Notes: generated by a model not told the origin, from the letters alone. 26,610 nt of DNA from CBDCKR01 sp964572045 (GCA_964572045.1 CAZNEI010000037.1:1-26610); one strand, 5' to 3'. Positions 13,991-22,096 are shown, counted from the first letter of the stretch. A program made the numbers and translations.

Positions 13991-16786
13991 CTACTGTGCA
14001 GCAACCACCACTCTGCAGACAGCCTCGACTACCGCACCAGGACCGCCGCCCCAGCACGAGCGCCACGGACCGTTCCACGCCCTCCGGATCTCGCGGCCCA
14101 GATGGGTACGCATGAACCGTATGATCACGAGCGCGTCATGATCGTCCATCGCTCGTTCAATCTCCGAAAACGGACGCCGCCAGTTTCCGCTCCATCCCGT
14201 CTGGATGAAATGTGTTTGAATATGAGGATGGCGCTCCTTCAGCTTGCGACGCACCGTGCTTTCGGCCTTCGCCTGCAGCTCCGCTCCGCCCACGACCAGG
14301 ACCCGTAGCGGCGATGTGGCACGCAGCTCAATGGTTACCGGCCCCTCCGCCTCTCGGGCTGCGAGGGCTTCGTACCTGCTCGACATGCCCGCATAGTAGG
14401 ACGGCTCGATGCCGTACCCTCGGATCCTCTCCAGTACGCCTGCCGCATCGCTCAGTCCCGCAGCCCGTTCCAGAGAGGCCCGACGGTAGAAGAGACCCTC
14501 CAGGACCTGGGTCGCCTCCGCGAACTCGCCGCGGTCCTCGTAGCAGCGCGCGCGGGCGATCGTCGCGTCCTCACGGTCCCAGGCCGGATCGTAGCGGTTC
14601 CGGTCCTCGAGGAGCTCCAGGAATGCCGGCACCGCAACGTCGTCCCGGGCGAGTCTCTCGAGTCCGTCCAATGCCTCGCCCGCGGCGTCCCGGTCTCCCC
14701 TGTGAAGGAACCCTCGTAACGCCGAGCGGAGGTCTCTGGCGCGGTGGACGGCCGTTCCCTCACCGGCTCCGGCGCGCAGATGCAGCCTGTCGGCCACCGC
14801 CGGGCAGTGATCGAGCGCCGCCTCGCACCGGGCCAACCGGTCCAGAGCCCGACCCCCACCCGTTTCGATGATCGCCTCGGCGACGTTCCGCAGATCCGCT
14901 TTCTCCTCAGCGAGCCCGAGCGCCTCGATCGTCGGCTCGATCAGGTAGTCGGGCATGCGGGCTCCCGCTTCCAAGGAAGCGGCGATCACGTCGGCCGCGT
15001 GCGCGAGCTTGTCCGAGGACAGCTGCTGAGCCTTGGCGACGCCCATGTACAAGTTTGCGTGCTCCAAGAGGCCTTCGGGATAGGAGTCAGCGGCCTCCGA
15101 GAAGTGCATCCGCGCCGACTGCAGGTGATACTCGGCATCCTCGAAGCTCTGGTCTTCCACGGCCCGCCCGAGCGCGAGCACCCCCAGGCAGTAGTGGCCG
15201 TGCGCCGAATATGCGGTGCCGGTGCCAATGGACTCCCGAAAATGCCGGACACCCTGCGCGAGCCTGTCGACCACCCCGCCGAGCTCGTCGCGGCGAATCG
15301 GAAGGATGGCGTCCTCCAGTCTGTCGAATCCCCCGACGATGAGACCCAGGTCCGCGTGCACCATCGCGTGGATGTTCGGATCGGGGTCCTGCTCCAGCAG
15401 GTCTGTCAGCAGCCGGCGGGCGCGGTCGTGCTGCCGAAGGTGCCGAAGGCAGTGTGCCATCCGGCGATGCGCGTCGAGCAAGATGCGCCCCGCCGGGGAC
15501 ACGCCTCTCCTCTCGAGCTCCTTGCGAGCCGCCATGAGGAGCTCGAAGATCGGCAACGCGCTGGCCGCGTCGCCCCTGCCCAAGAGTTCGGTGGCGGCGT
15601 CGAGGAGCAGCCCGAAGAGCGGAGGTTGTCCCAACAGCGCCGGAACCTTCACGAACCGCGCGATCTCAGCTGTGTTCCCCTGGCGGCGTAGAGCCTCCGC
15701 CACGTGCCGAACCGCCGCCACCGAAGCCGCGTTCGATCCATTGCCGAGTCCTCTGATCACAGGGTTCGCCGCGTACTCGCGAACGATGCGATCCCAGCGT
15801 TCCCGCCGTGCCCAACCCTGGACAGCCCCCGTCCAATACCACCGAATCCGGGACTGGTTTTCCGCAGGCAGTGCTTCGCCGACCGGCTTGTCGAACAGCA
15901 CGTCGCGGAACCCGGCGTGGAAGTACGATTGGTGTCGGCGGCCGTTCAGCGTGACCAGTTCGTCGACCACGTCGTCCAGTTCGTCCGTGCTCAGGGCTCC
16001 CTTGATGTCTTGGGCCGAATCGACCGCGGCCAGGATCAGCAGCCGGTCGAGGGTCGTAAACGATTGTTGGCGCGTGGGGTCTTCCTGCTCGGCCTCGCCT
16101 TCCTCCCACCGATGCTCGTCCGTCACAGCCGCGGCCGGGTCGGGGACTTGATCATCCCCTCGATCTTCGCCCGGGGGTGCCTGGGCTAGTTCCTGCAGCC
16201 AGGCCCGCCCCTTCTCACCGGCGGGCGCCCCAAGGAGGCGTAGCGTCAGCAAGAAGACCGCAACGGTCCGCATTCCGCACTCCTGTACGAGCTCCCCGAC
16301 CGCCAGGCGGACGATATCCTCGTGCGCGTCCACCTGTTCGAGGGAGTCGACGATCCCTTCCTCGTGGGGCACGCCGAGGGCGTCCAGAAACCGGATCACC
16401 ATGCGCAGCTGTCCGGGAACATGGTGACACCGCAAGAGACCGGAAGCGAGGTCGTAGTCGTGCAGTCGGACCGAGCACATCGCACTAGAGATCTTCGATT
16501 CAGGCCAGTTCCGGACCGTGGCCAACCGGAAGTTGCGGTGCCGGGCCACGATCCGGTCCAGCCGCCCGCGCCCCTGTTCCTCGGCACTCAAGTAGGCCAT
16601 CGTGGCCGCTCGCCGCTCCTCCGCGTTGAGCGCCTGCCACAGCCTAACCGCGCGCAGGTGCCTGGGATCGGTGATGAGGCGCTCGAGGGTTCCGGAGAGA
16701 CCGGAGCTGTGTCTCTTGCGTCCCTCGATGCCCGGTTCTGTCTGGGTGCCTTCATCCCGGCGACTGTCATCCGGCGTGCGACGCAC
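13991..16786 (-). CDS. Large TPR-like protein with DUF2325-like C-terminal domain
   Basis: At 931 aa this is the largest gene here. Residues ~30-180 form a helical N-terminal module with DYDLASGLLRCHHVPGQLRM and VIRFLDALGVPHEEGIVDSL, a pattern I associate with uncharacterised TPR-type proteins. An acidic linker lies at ~205-240. Residues ~245-800 are helix-rich with TPR-like pairs (for example ALRRQGNTAEIARF, AHCLRHLRQHDRARRLLTDL, ARCYEDRGEFAEATQVLEGL). Residues ~826-931 look like a DUF2325-type Rossmann domain: PLRVLVVGGAELQAKAEST, HDALVIIRFMRTHLGREIRR, PWRSCWGGGPGAVVEAV. The GTG at 16786 is preceded by AAGGAGGG at 5 nt. The SEFIR gene follows 139 nt downstream. I infer a scaffold or sensor partner of the SEFIR protein. 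No nuclease or ATPase motif is seen. Confidence 0.8.
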   Translation of the reverse strand: MRRTPDDSRRDEGTQTEPGIEGRKRHSSGLSGTLERLITDPRHLRAVRLWQALNAEERRAATMAYLSAEEQGRGRLDRIVARHRNFRLATVRNWPESKISSAMCSVRLHDYDLASGLLRCHHVPGQLRMVIRFLDALGVPHEEGIVDSLEQVDAHEDIVRLAVGELVQECGMRTVAVFLLTLRLLGAPAGEKGRAWLQELAQAPPGEDRGDDQVPDPAAAVTDEHRWEEGEAEQEDPTRQQSFTTLDRLLILAAVDSAQDIKGALSTDELDDVVDELVTLNGRRHQSYFHAGFRDVLFDKPVGEALPAENQSRIRWYWTGAVQGWARRERWDRIVREYAANPVIRGLGNGSNAASVAAVRHVAEALRRQGNTAEIARFVKVPALLGQPPLFGLLLDAATELLGRGDAASALPIFELLMAARKELERRGVSPAGRILLDAHRRMAHCLRHLRQHDRARRLLTDLLEQDPDPNIHAMVHADLGLIVGGFDRLEDAILPIRRDELGGVVDRLAQGVRHFRESIGTGTAYSAHGHYCLGVLALGRAVEDQSFEDAEYHLQSARMHFSEAADSYPEGLLEHANLYMGVAKAQQLSSDKLAHAADVIAASLEAGARMPDYLIEPTIEALGLAEEKADLRNVAEAIIETGGGRALDRLARCEAALDHCPAVADRLHLRAGAGEGTAVHRARDLRSALRGFLHRGDRDAAGEALDGLERLARDDVAVPAFLELLEDRNRYDPAWDREDATIARARCYEDRGEFAEATQVLEGLFYRRASLERAAGLSDAAGVLERIRGYGIEPSYYAGMSSRYEALAAREAEGPVTIELRATSPLRVLVVGGAELQAKAESTVRRKLKERHPHIQTHFIQTGWSGNWRRPFSEIERAMDDHDALVIIRFMRTHLGREIRRAWNGPWRSCWGGGPGAVVEAVCRVVVAAQ

Positions 16787-16791
16787 TCACT

Positions 16792-16799
16792 CCCTCCTT
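16792..16799 (-). promoter_or_regulatory. Strong ribosome binding site of the TPR gene
   Basis: AAGGAGGG on the minus strand, 5 nt before the GTG at 16786. It is one of the best Shine-Dalgarno matches in the window and fixes an unusual start codon. Confidence 0.7.
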
Positions 16800-16809
16800 C
16801 CGGCTCGAG

Positions 16810-17145
16810 GTGGGTCCTCCGGGGTCCGACCGCTTGCCACCATCCGCAGCTCGCGCACTTTGTCCGGCGGTCGTCGTGGTGATCGACGCCAACTCAGGAA
16901 TGCGTGCGGACCCGGAGGCCGGCGTGCAGGCTTCTGTGCTTCGCGGTCAATGTACGAAAGTCGTCGGACACCGGAAAAGAGGAAGTCACCTGAGCACACT
17001 TCGTAGCGCCAGTTTCGATGCCGTTTTGGACCTCGCTAAGGTCACACATCAGGAGTTTCCATATTACGCCTTCCCAGTTCTAGCTCGGCAAAGCGGTTAC
17101 GCATACTACGACGAGGTCTTACTCGGGATTCCGGGGGATGTTTGA
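16810..17145 (+). CDS. Possible divergent small protein, unrecognised
   Basis: This 111-aa frame begins 23 nt from the TPR gene start on the opposite strand. Its first ~20 residues are poorly protein-like. After that VVVVIDANSGM and SFDAVLDLAKVTHQEFPYYA, FPVLARQSGYAYYDEVLLG read like a real protein with lower-GC codons than its neighbours. No ribosome binding site is obvious and no family is recognised. It may be a transferred gene or the tail of a broken one. Confidence 0.3.
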   Translation: MGPPGSDRLPPSAARALCPAVVVVIDANSGMRADPEAGVQASVLRGQCTKVVGHRKRGSHLSTLRSASFDAVLDLAKVTHQEFPYYAFPVLARQSGYAYYDEVLLGIPGDV

Positions 17146-17767
17146 ACATCTGTCGGCGGAGATTCCTCGAAAACCTATGCTGTAATAGACCTTGCAGGAT
17201 TCCTCTGGATAACGTCCTTCATTTCACGGTTAACGAAGATAAATCAGCTTCTTCAATTGCGGATCTCACGCGCATTTGCCGACTTGTCTGATCTCGATCT
17301 TTAGTCAGCGCCACGGTGATCCCGAATCCGGAACGCGACCTCCCTAGGTGGTCGGTCTTTCTCAGACCGAGGACCTGTATCCGGTTCTTGTCGGCGAACC
17401 GGAGGAATCCACCGTATCGGATCGAGAGAGTATCACATCGGGGTTACCCTCACTATAGGCACCCGGACCGGTTCATGGGGTCCATGGGTGGAGCGGGGCC
17501 GCGTTTGGTCCCGCCACCGGGAGTTACGGATCCGTAGGTCGGCGGAATCGTCCCCTGCGCCGTCGGAACCGGCCGTGTCCCCTAGCCCGGCCACTGGAGC
17601 CAGCGTATCTCGTAGGCAGGGTCGGAGAGAGGCGCAGCCCGAGGCCCGAGCGAAGGGATCAGGTGGCGGAATCGTCGTGACGGGGAGCACCTAACGTTGC
17701 GCGACGCATTCACACCGTGCTCCGGGTTGGCCCGGCAGCCCGATGAGTCCATTGGTTCGGAGGAATT
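17146..17767. other. Intergenic region, AT-rich at its left end
   Basis: From about 17140 to 17310 the sequence is clearly AT-richer than the rest of the window (for example GATAAATCAGCTTCTTCAAT). No gene can be supported. GGAGGA just before 17768 is the ribosome binding site of the HNH gene. Confidence 0.4.
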
Positions 17768-18706
17768 GTGCCACCAGCCATTGATCCGAGCGCGTCCGAC
17801 ACGCGGATGCGTCTCGCTGCGTTTGACCACGTCCGGACGCTGATGGACGCCCGCGGCCGGCTGACCGCCGCAGACCTCAACGCAGGGTTCGTCCACAACG
17901 GCCGGCGCATCCCCCTCATCAACCGGCAGCGCGGCATCTTCAAGCCGAGGCAGATGCAGTACCTGCTCTCGATCAGAACGGTCGTGCCCCGCCGCGGCGG
18001 CAGGATCTGGTACGACGATCAGCGGGAGGCGCACCGGCAGATCTACGAGGGCGAGGAAGCGGTCGACTACGCGTTCATGGGCCGGGACCCCGAGGCGGCC
18101 GACAACCGGTGGCTCCGAGAAGCGTACCTCGGGCGGGTTCCCGTCATCTATTTCCTGGGCGTCGCCCCCGGCCGCTATCATGCGCTAGTGCCGACGTTCA
18201 TCTCGGGCTGGGATCCGGTCGCATTGAAGGCCCAGGTCACGTTCGGCATGCCCGACCGGCAGGAAATGACGAAGCCTCCGAACGCCGAGGAGCGCCGCTA
18301 CGGGCTTCGGGTCGTGAAGCGGCGCCTGCACCAGGATGCGTTCCGGGAGGCCGTGATCGCCGCCTACGGCGCGCGTTGCGCGCTGTCGGGGCTCAGGGAG
18401 CAGCGCCTCCTCGATGCGGCGCATATCATGCCCGACGCCGATGAGCTGCTGGGCCAGCCCATCGTGCCGAACGGGCTGCCGCTGTCGAAGATCCACCACG
18501 CGGCGTTCGACGCGCACTTCATCGGGATCGACCCCGACTATCGGGTCCATGTCTCGGATCGTCTGCTCGCCCAACGCGATGGGCCGATGCTGGAAGCGCT
18601 GAAGCGGCTCGAGGGCAAAAGCGTGCACCTGCCGCGCCGGCGCATCGACCGTCCCGACCGCGACCGGCTGGCGGTGCGGTTCGAGGAATTCAACTCCGCC
18701 GCCTAA
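17768..18706 (+). CDS. HNH restriction-type endonuclease (COG3440-like)
   Basis: This 312-aa protein has the two-part layout of predicted HNH restriction endonucleases. The N-terminal half (residues ~55-160) contains GIFKPRQMQYLLSIRT, WYDDQ, YAFMGRDPEAADNRWLREA and VPVIYFLGVAPGRYHALVP, a conserved recognition-type domain. The C-terminal half has RLHQDAFREAVIAAYGARCA, LLDAAHIMPD, VPNGLPLSKIHHAAFDAHF. The HNH residues are H219, N235 and H243 or H244. Relatives include McrA-like enzymes that cut modified DNA; whether this one reads modified bases cannot be told. The start is a GTG at 17768 with GGAGGA 4 nt upstream. It stands alone on the plus strand, ~980 nt from the divergent TPR/SEFIR pair. 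It probably acts as a stand-alone restriction enzyme, as no methylase is in view. Confidence 0.86.
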   Translation: MPPAIDPSASDTRMRLAAFDHVRTLMDARGRLTAADLNAGFVHNGRRIPLINRQRGIFKPRQMQYLLSIRTVVPRRGGRIWYDDQREAHRQIYEGEEAVDYAFMGRDPEAADNRWLREAYLGRVPVIYFLGVAPGRYHALVPTFISGWDPVALKAQVTFGMPDRQEMTKPPNAEERRYGLRVVKRRLHQDAFREAVIAAYGARCALSGLREQRLLDAAHIMPDADELLGQPIVPNGLPLSKIHHAAFDAHFIGIDPDYRVHVSDRLLAQRDGPMLEALKRLEGKSVHLPRRRIDRPDRDRLAVRFEEFNSAA

Positions 18707-18937
18707 GGGGCACCGGACCGACCGGCGCCGGGGGGTGGCTTCGCACGGCGGGACACGTGCTGAGCGCCCCTACTGATCCGAAGGGCGTCATTTGCTGGAC
18801 ACCTGTCCGTGCGGCCGAGCTCGGAGTCATGAACTCCGCTCAGAGGCCGTCGACGTGAGCCGTGCGCGGCTGGGTTGGCCACAATCACGCAGAGTTCTTC
18901 GGGTGAGCACGGCTAACGGGCGCCCCCCGCCCCGTGG
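18707..18937. other. Intergenic, nothing supported
   Basis: I see no gene here. A CCGGCGCCGG palindrome just after the HNH stop (near 18722) has no T-run and is probably compositional. Confidence 0.4.
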
Positions 18938-19075
18938 TCAGGACGTCTCGGACTTCTCCGCCTCGGCCTCGCTCATGGGCCGCCGCATCTCGCGAATCAG
19001 CTCCGACCGCTGCTCCCTCTCTGCTTCTCCAATTCCTTGCGGATCGTGTTGATCGTGGAGAGGGTGCGATCCCGT
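18938..19075 (-). pseudogene. Frameshifted coiled-coil protein tail
   Basis: Minus-strand frames joined near 19015 read RDRTLSTINTIRKELEKQ and then REQRSELIREMRRPMSEAEA, EKSETS to a TGA at 18938. The break lies in an AGAGAG run and costs two bases. The continuous, charged heptad-like pattern suggests the C-terminal coiled coil of a lost protein. A fainter match to RSELIREMRRP occurs near 19815-19850 on the same strand. Family unknown. Confidence 0.35.
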
Positions 19076-19248
19076 GGGCGGGCGAGCCGGCCTTGTCCAC
19101 GGGGATAGATTCCGAGGGAGTCCAACTAGGAGACCGGAGATTCTGTCCTCAGAACCGTCCTCGCCGTACGGTCCGGCTTGCGCCCGCGCCCGGCCTCCCG
19201 ACGTGATCTTCCACGGCCCGCGCGCTCTGCGGCGGCGCTGAAGGGCTC

Positions 19249-19875
19249 ATGGGCAGGACCACTTCGGGACCATCGGTCGAAGAGGCGATCCATGCCCGGA
19301 TCGATCGGCTGTCACCGGAGAGCATCCGGAAGTGGGGGACCATGTCCGCGAGCGGGATGGTTTGCCATGCGGCCGACCAGCTGCGGGTTGCGCTCGGCGA
19401 CATCGAAGCGGCACCGGGACCGCTCCGGCTCAGATTCGGCAGCCGGGAGGTGAAGCTGGCTCCGGGACTGCTCAGGTCCAGGCGCTTTCGGCGAGTGCTG
19501 GTCCACGGGCTGCCGTGGCCGAAGGCGCGGTTCGGCGCCCCTCCAGAGATGTTCACGACCCCTCCCGGGCAGTGGCGAGACGACGTGGCGGCGCTCCATG
19601 CGCTGGTGGTTCGCGTGGGCCGGAAGGATCCCGTGGCGGAGTGGGGTATGCATCCCATCTTCGGCCGAATCTCCGGCCAAGAGTGGCGACTCCTCTGCTG
19701 GAGGCACCTTGACCAACCACCTGCGTCAGTTCGGCGTCTGAGGCTCCTTGAGCAGGGGACGTGCGGCAGCCGGCGCCAGCTCGTAGGGACGCGCCTTCAT
19801 AGATCGCCCCGCATGGCCGCCACGTCTCACGAATCAGCCCGACCCGCCGCTACCTCAGCTATTCGACGATCGTGA
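19249..19875 (+). CDS. DUF1569/DinB-like protein with frameshifted C-terminus
   Basis: Residues 12-155 match the DUF1569 branch of the DinB four-helix metal-binding fold: IDRLSPESIRKWGTMSASGM, VCHAADQLRVALGDIEA, GLPWPKARFGAPPEMFTTPP, EWGMHPIFGRISGQEWRLLC, WRHLD. Conserved histidines H40, H135 and H153 are present. The family ends HLDHHLRQFGV. Here the frame turns into QPPASVRRL and runs to 19875. Removing one A from CAAC at 19714-19717 gives DHHLRQFGV and a TGA at 19739-19741. So the original gene was 19249-19741, with a 1-nt insertion near the end that removes a metal-ligand region. AAGGG lies just before the ATG. DinB-like proteins are often thiol transferases or stress proteins, but the substrate is unknown. 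Confidence 0.78.
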   Translation: MGRTTSGPSVEEAIHARIDRLSPESIRKWGTMSASGMVCHAADQLRVALGDIEAAPGPLRLRFGSREVKLAPGLLRSRRFRRVLVHGLPWPKARFGAPPEMFTTPPGQWRDDVAALHALVVRVGRKDPVAEWGMHPIFGRISGQEWRLLCWRHLDQPPASVRRLRLLEQGTCGSRRQLVGTRLHRSPRMAATSHESARPAATSAIRRS

Positions 19876-19950
19876 CCGCAGCCCGGCTGGACCGGAGTCG
19901 GCGCAAGGGTCCGCCGCTGTGGGGCGCTCCCTGCTCGTCGAGCCCGTCGT

Positions 19951-20400
19951 TCAATCGAGGATGCCTCCACGGCCTGTGCACGGCACCGTGGCTCTGGTCC
20001 TGCCCTCGTAGCTGCCGGCCCGATACGTATCCGTGGCTCGGTAGATCCTGTCTCCGCCGACGGGATCATGAACATGCAGAACGACCTTCCGAACCGATCC
20101 GCTCTCGGTATAGGTCGGCTCCCACCTGCGAGGAGCGGCGCGGCGCCACGTCCAGTCGCCGATGGGCGCGTCGGCACCCATGGGCGTCCGCTCGCCGTCC
20201 GGCACCCTGGGGTCGCCGACCTGCCTCGGGGCCTTGGAGAGAATCTGCTGATGGGTCCACACGAAAGCGGGCCAGCTTACTCCAAACTCCTCCGCCTCGC
20301 GGGACGGAATCGATGCAGACAAGGACGACCAGGGACTTCGGTCACCTTCGATCGCTCGCATGAGCGAGACGGCCCCGGGAGGCCGGGGAAGCCATGTGCC
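19951..20400 (-). pseudogene. Truncated second copy of the orphan 'WHGC' family
   Basis: The minus-strand frame gives LPRPPGAVSLMRAIEGDRSP, LSASIPSREAEEFGVSW, QQILSKAPRQVGDPRVPDG, APIGDWTWRRAAPRRWEPTY, SVRKVVLHVHDPVGGDRIYR and ends TGRGGILD at 19951. It aligns along its whole length with residues ~105-250 of the protein at 11670-12422, with more than half the positions identical by eye. The first ~100 residues are missing, because a stop lies just upstream of ~20400. The family's WHGC motif is changed to WPAF. An ATG at 20361 could start a 136-aa product, so residual expression is possible. It lies 18 nt from the end of the anti-sigma gene. Confidence 0.7.
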
Positions 20401-20418
20401 GCGGCGAACTGTGCGAGC

Positions 20419-20988
20419 CTAGCGATGCGATCCGCTGACATCACCGAATCCCGTAAGGCCGTACAGGAGGGCCACCCAGCAGAACGCCAAGACCGGGACC
20501 ATGAGAAGCGAGGCGGCGCCGACATCCTTCGGACTGCCGGATGATCCCAAGGAGCCCAGGAGCTCGGTCGGAGGCCAGGGGAGGCTCGTACCTGAGATTG
20601 CCGCAAGACCTTCCGCCAGCGGCCAACCCACACCGACCGCGAGGACGATGGCGACGACCGCGGCCACGCGCTCAACCCATATGATCGGCCAGAGTACGTT
20701 CCGGTCTCCGCCGGGCACCGCAGGCGCTGATGTGGAGCGGTCCGTGTCCACCGCCTGGTCCCGGCTCCGTACCTTGGCCAGGATCTCCAGCGCCGGGGGC
20801 ACGCGCTCCCGAGAGGCGCGTTCCGTGCTTCGTCCCTCCGACATCACGGCACGGATCACCGTTGCCAGGGTCCGGCAATCGGCGCACACCGCAACGTGCG
20901 CGCGCTCCTCGCCGCTCATCTCCTCTCGAAGAACGGACCCCTCGATTCGGTCCTGCCATGGACACGGGGGCCTGGGTCTAGACTCCAT
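20419..20988 (-). CDS. Zinc-finger anti-sigma factor, membrane-bound
   Basis: The 189-aa protein has the ZAS-type anti-sigma motif ERAHVAVCADCRTLATVI (H31-x3-C35-x2-C38) near the N-terminus. Two hydrophobic segments follow, VERVAAVVAIVLAVGVGW (~105-127) and LLMVPVLAFCWVALLYGL (~160-180). It should sit in the cytoplasmic membrane and hold the neighbouring ECF sigma factor inactive until an envelope or redox signal arrives. The ATG at 20988 has GGAGG 8 nt upstream. It follows the sigma gene by 30 nt in the same direction, the standard sigma/anti-sigma order. Two membrane segments instead of one are slightly unusual. Confidence 0.87.
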   Translation of the reverse strand: MESRPRPPCPWQDRIEGSVLREEMSGEERAHVAVCADCRTLATVIRAVMSEGRSTERASRERVPPALEILAKVRSRDQAVDTDRSTSAPAVPGGDRNVLWPIIWVERVAAVVAIVLAVGVGWPLAEGLAAISGTSLPWPPTELLGSLGSSGSPKDVGAASLLMVPVLAFCWVALLYGLTGFGDVSGSHR

Positions 20989-21018
20989 GCGCCGATCCTC
21001 CAGCCACTTCGATATCGT

Positions 21019-21543
21019 TCAGGTCAGATCCTGGGGTCCGATTCCACGCGCCCCGAGGATCGTCGAGAAGCGCCCTCGCGCCCGGTGCAGCAGCACGCGC
21101 ACGCTGGCCTCGCCGACCCCCATGACCCCTCCGATCTCACGATGGGTCATCCCCAGCACGTACGCGAGCCAGAGAAGCTCCCGATCCCGCTCGGAGAGGG
21201 CCTGGAACGCACGGCTTACGTCGATGCGCGTCTCACACCCCGCACCCGCGTGCCGTGACGCATCCCCCCCGCCCCCTGAGCTCCGGCCCGTGAGTTGCTG
21301 AAGCCGGCGGCGTTCGGATGCCTGACGACCGATCTCGTCTCGGAGCAGGTTCCTTGCGATCCGGAACAGGTACACCCTCCGTGCCCGCACGTCCCTCGGC
21401 CGGCTCCGAGCGCCCAGGAACCGGAGATAAGCGGACTGGACGAGATCTTCCGCAAGCGATTCCGCGCCTACCGCCCGGAAGAGGTAGGCGTGCAGGGGCA
21501 CCGACGTCTCCATGTAGAACCGCTCGAACTCGTCGTCCGTCAA
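21019..21543 (-). CDS. ECF-type RNA polymerase sigma factor
   Basis: This 174-aa sigma-70 family protein has only regions 2 and 4. Region 2: FERFYMETSVPLHAYLFRAV, ESLAEDLVQSAYLRFL, VYLFRIARNLLRDEIGRQ. Region 4: RAFQALSERDRELLWLAYVL, GMTHREIGGVMGVGEASVRV, LLHRARGRF, a helix-turn-helix that reads the -35 box. A glycine-rich linker (SSGGGGDAS) joins them. The start is a TTG at 21541-21543 (MTDDEFERFY) with only a weak ribosome binding site. It is followed by its anti-sigma factor and preceded by a small membrane protein, so the three probably form one operon transcribed leftward and autoregulated. Confidence 0.92.
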   Translation of the reverse strand: MTDDEFERFYMETSVPLHAYLFRAVGAESLAEDLVQSAYLRFLGARSRPRDVRARRVYLFRIARNLLRDEIGRQASERRRLQQLTGRSSGGGGDASRHAGAGCETRIDVSRAFQALSERDRELLWLAYVLGMTHREIGGVMGVGEASVRVLLHRARGRFSTILGARGIGPQDLT

Positions 21544-21596
21544 CGGCCGTCACCAACCATGAGCCCCCTTCCCGGGAATCGGCCCGGCCCGGCCGG

Positions 21597-22040
21597 TCAC
21601 TCCTTCAACAGCCCCCACCGCTCCGAGAGCAGATAGGAGGCCAGCGCCGCAACCAGGAAGGCGACTCCGAGTGAGACGGCCAGCGTGCCGAGTACGCCCG
21701 CAACCTGGGCCTCGTCGTCCGAAAACCGGAACTGGAGGCGGGCCGCGAACATCGCGATTCCCAGCGCCAAGAGAACGATGCCGGTCTGAACGGCCCTGAG
21801 CACGCGCTGCAGGACGAGTGTCCGCCGGTCGGCGATGCGCTCGAAGAGCGACTGTACCGATGGGGCCTCGAGGAACCGTACGGCCTCGTCTCCGCTGCCG
21901 ACCTGTGCGGCCAGCCCGGACACGACCTGTGTCTCCCGGCTGATCTCGCGCCAACGAAGAACGAGATGCACGAGTAACCAGGCCATGAAGCAGAGGAGGC
22001 CGATGCCGCCGCCGATCGCAACAACTCCTTCTATCCCCAT
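21597..22040 (-). CDS. Small membrane protein of ECF operon (DUF6249-like)
   Basis: The 147-aa protein has an N-terminal membrane segment (GVVAIGGGIGLLCFMAWLLV), a soluble middle (EAPSVQSLFERIADRRTLVL) and two C-terminal membrane segments (TGIVLLALGIAMFAARLQF and VSLGVAFLVAALASYLL). This architecture and its place beside an ECF sigma/anti-sigma pair are like the DUF6249 proteins of similar operons; the family name is tentative. TAAGGAG 7 nt before the ATG at 22040 sets the start. The open frame from 22094 is therefore an extension, not coding. It sits 53 nt upstream of the sigma gene. A role in sensing membrane state is inference. Confidence 0.72.
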   Translation of the reverse strand: MGIEGVVAIGGGIGLLCFMAWLLVHLVLRWREISRETQVVSGLAAQVGSGDEAVRFLEAPSVQSLFERIADRRTLVLQRVLRAVQTGIVLLALGIAMFAARLQFRFSDDEAQVAGVLGTLAVSLGVAFLVAALASYLLSERWGLLKE

Positions 22041-22096
22041 TCTGCAGCTCCTTACGCAAAGGTCGGATTCGGGCTTGACGAGAGTGAGCCTCACTT

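Noticed and set aside
13852..14004. Longer SEFIR protein from TTG 14004, overlapping the TPR gene end by 14 nt
   Set aside because: The extra 51 residues have no conserved feature, and a good AGGAG precedes the TTG at 13851. The overlap would be attractive as coupling but is not needed.
14744..16151. Two ~310-aa plus-strand frames opposite the TPR gene
   Set aside because: They are shadows of the TPR gene with no motif or ribosome binding site.
17449..17459. CTCACTATAGG, similar to the end of a T7-type promoter
   Set aside because: Only the 11-nt core matches; the upstream half does not, and no phage-type polymerase is present. Likely chance.
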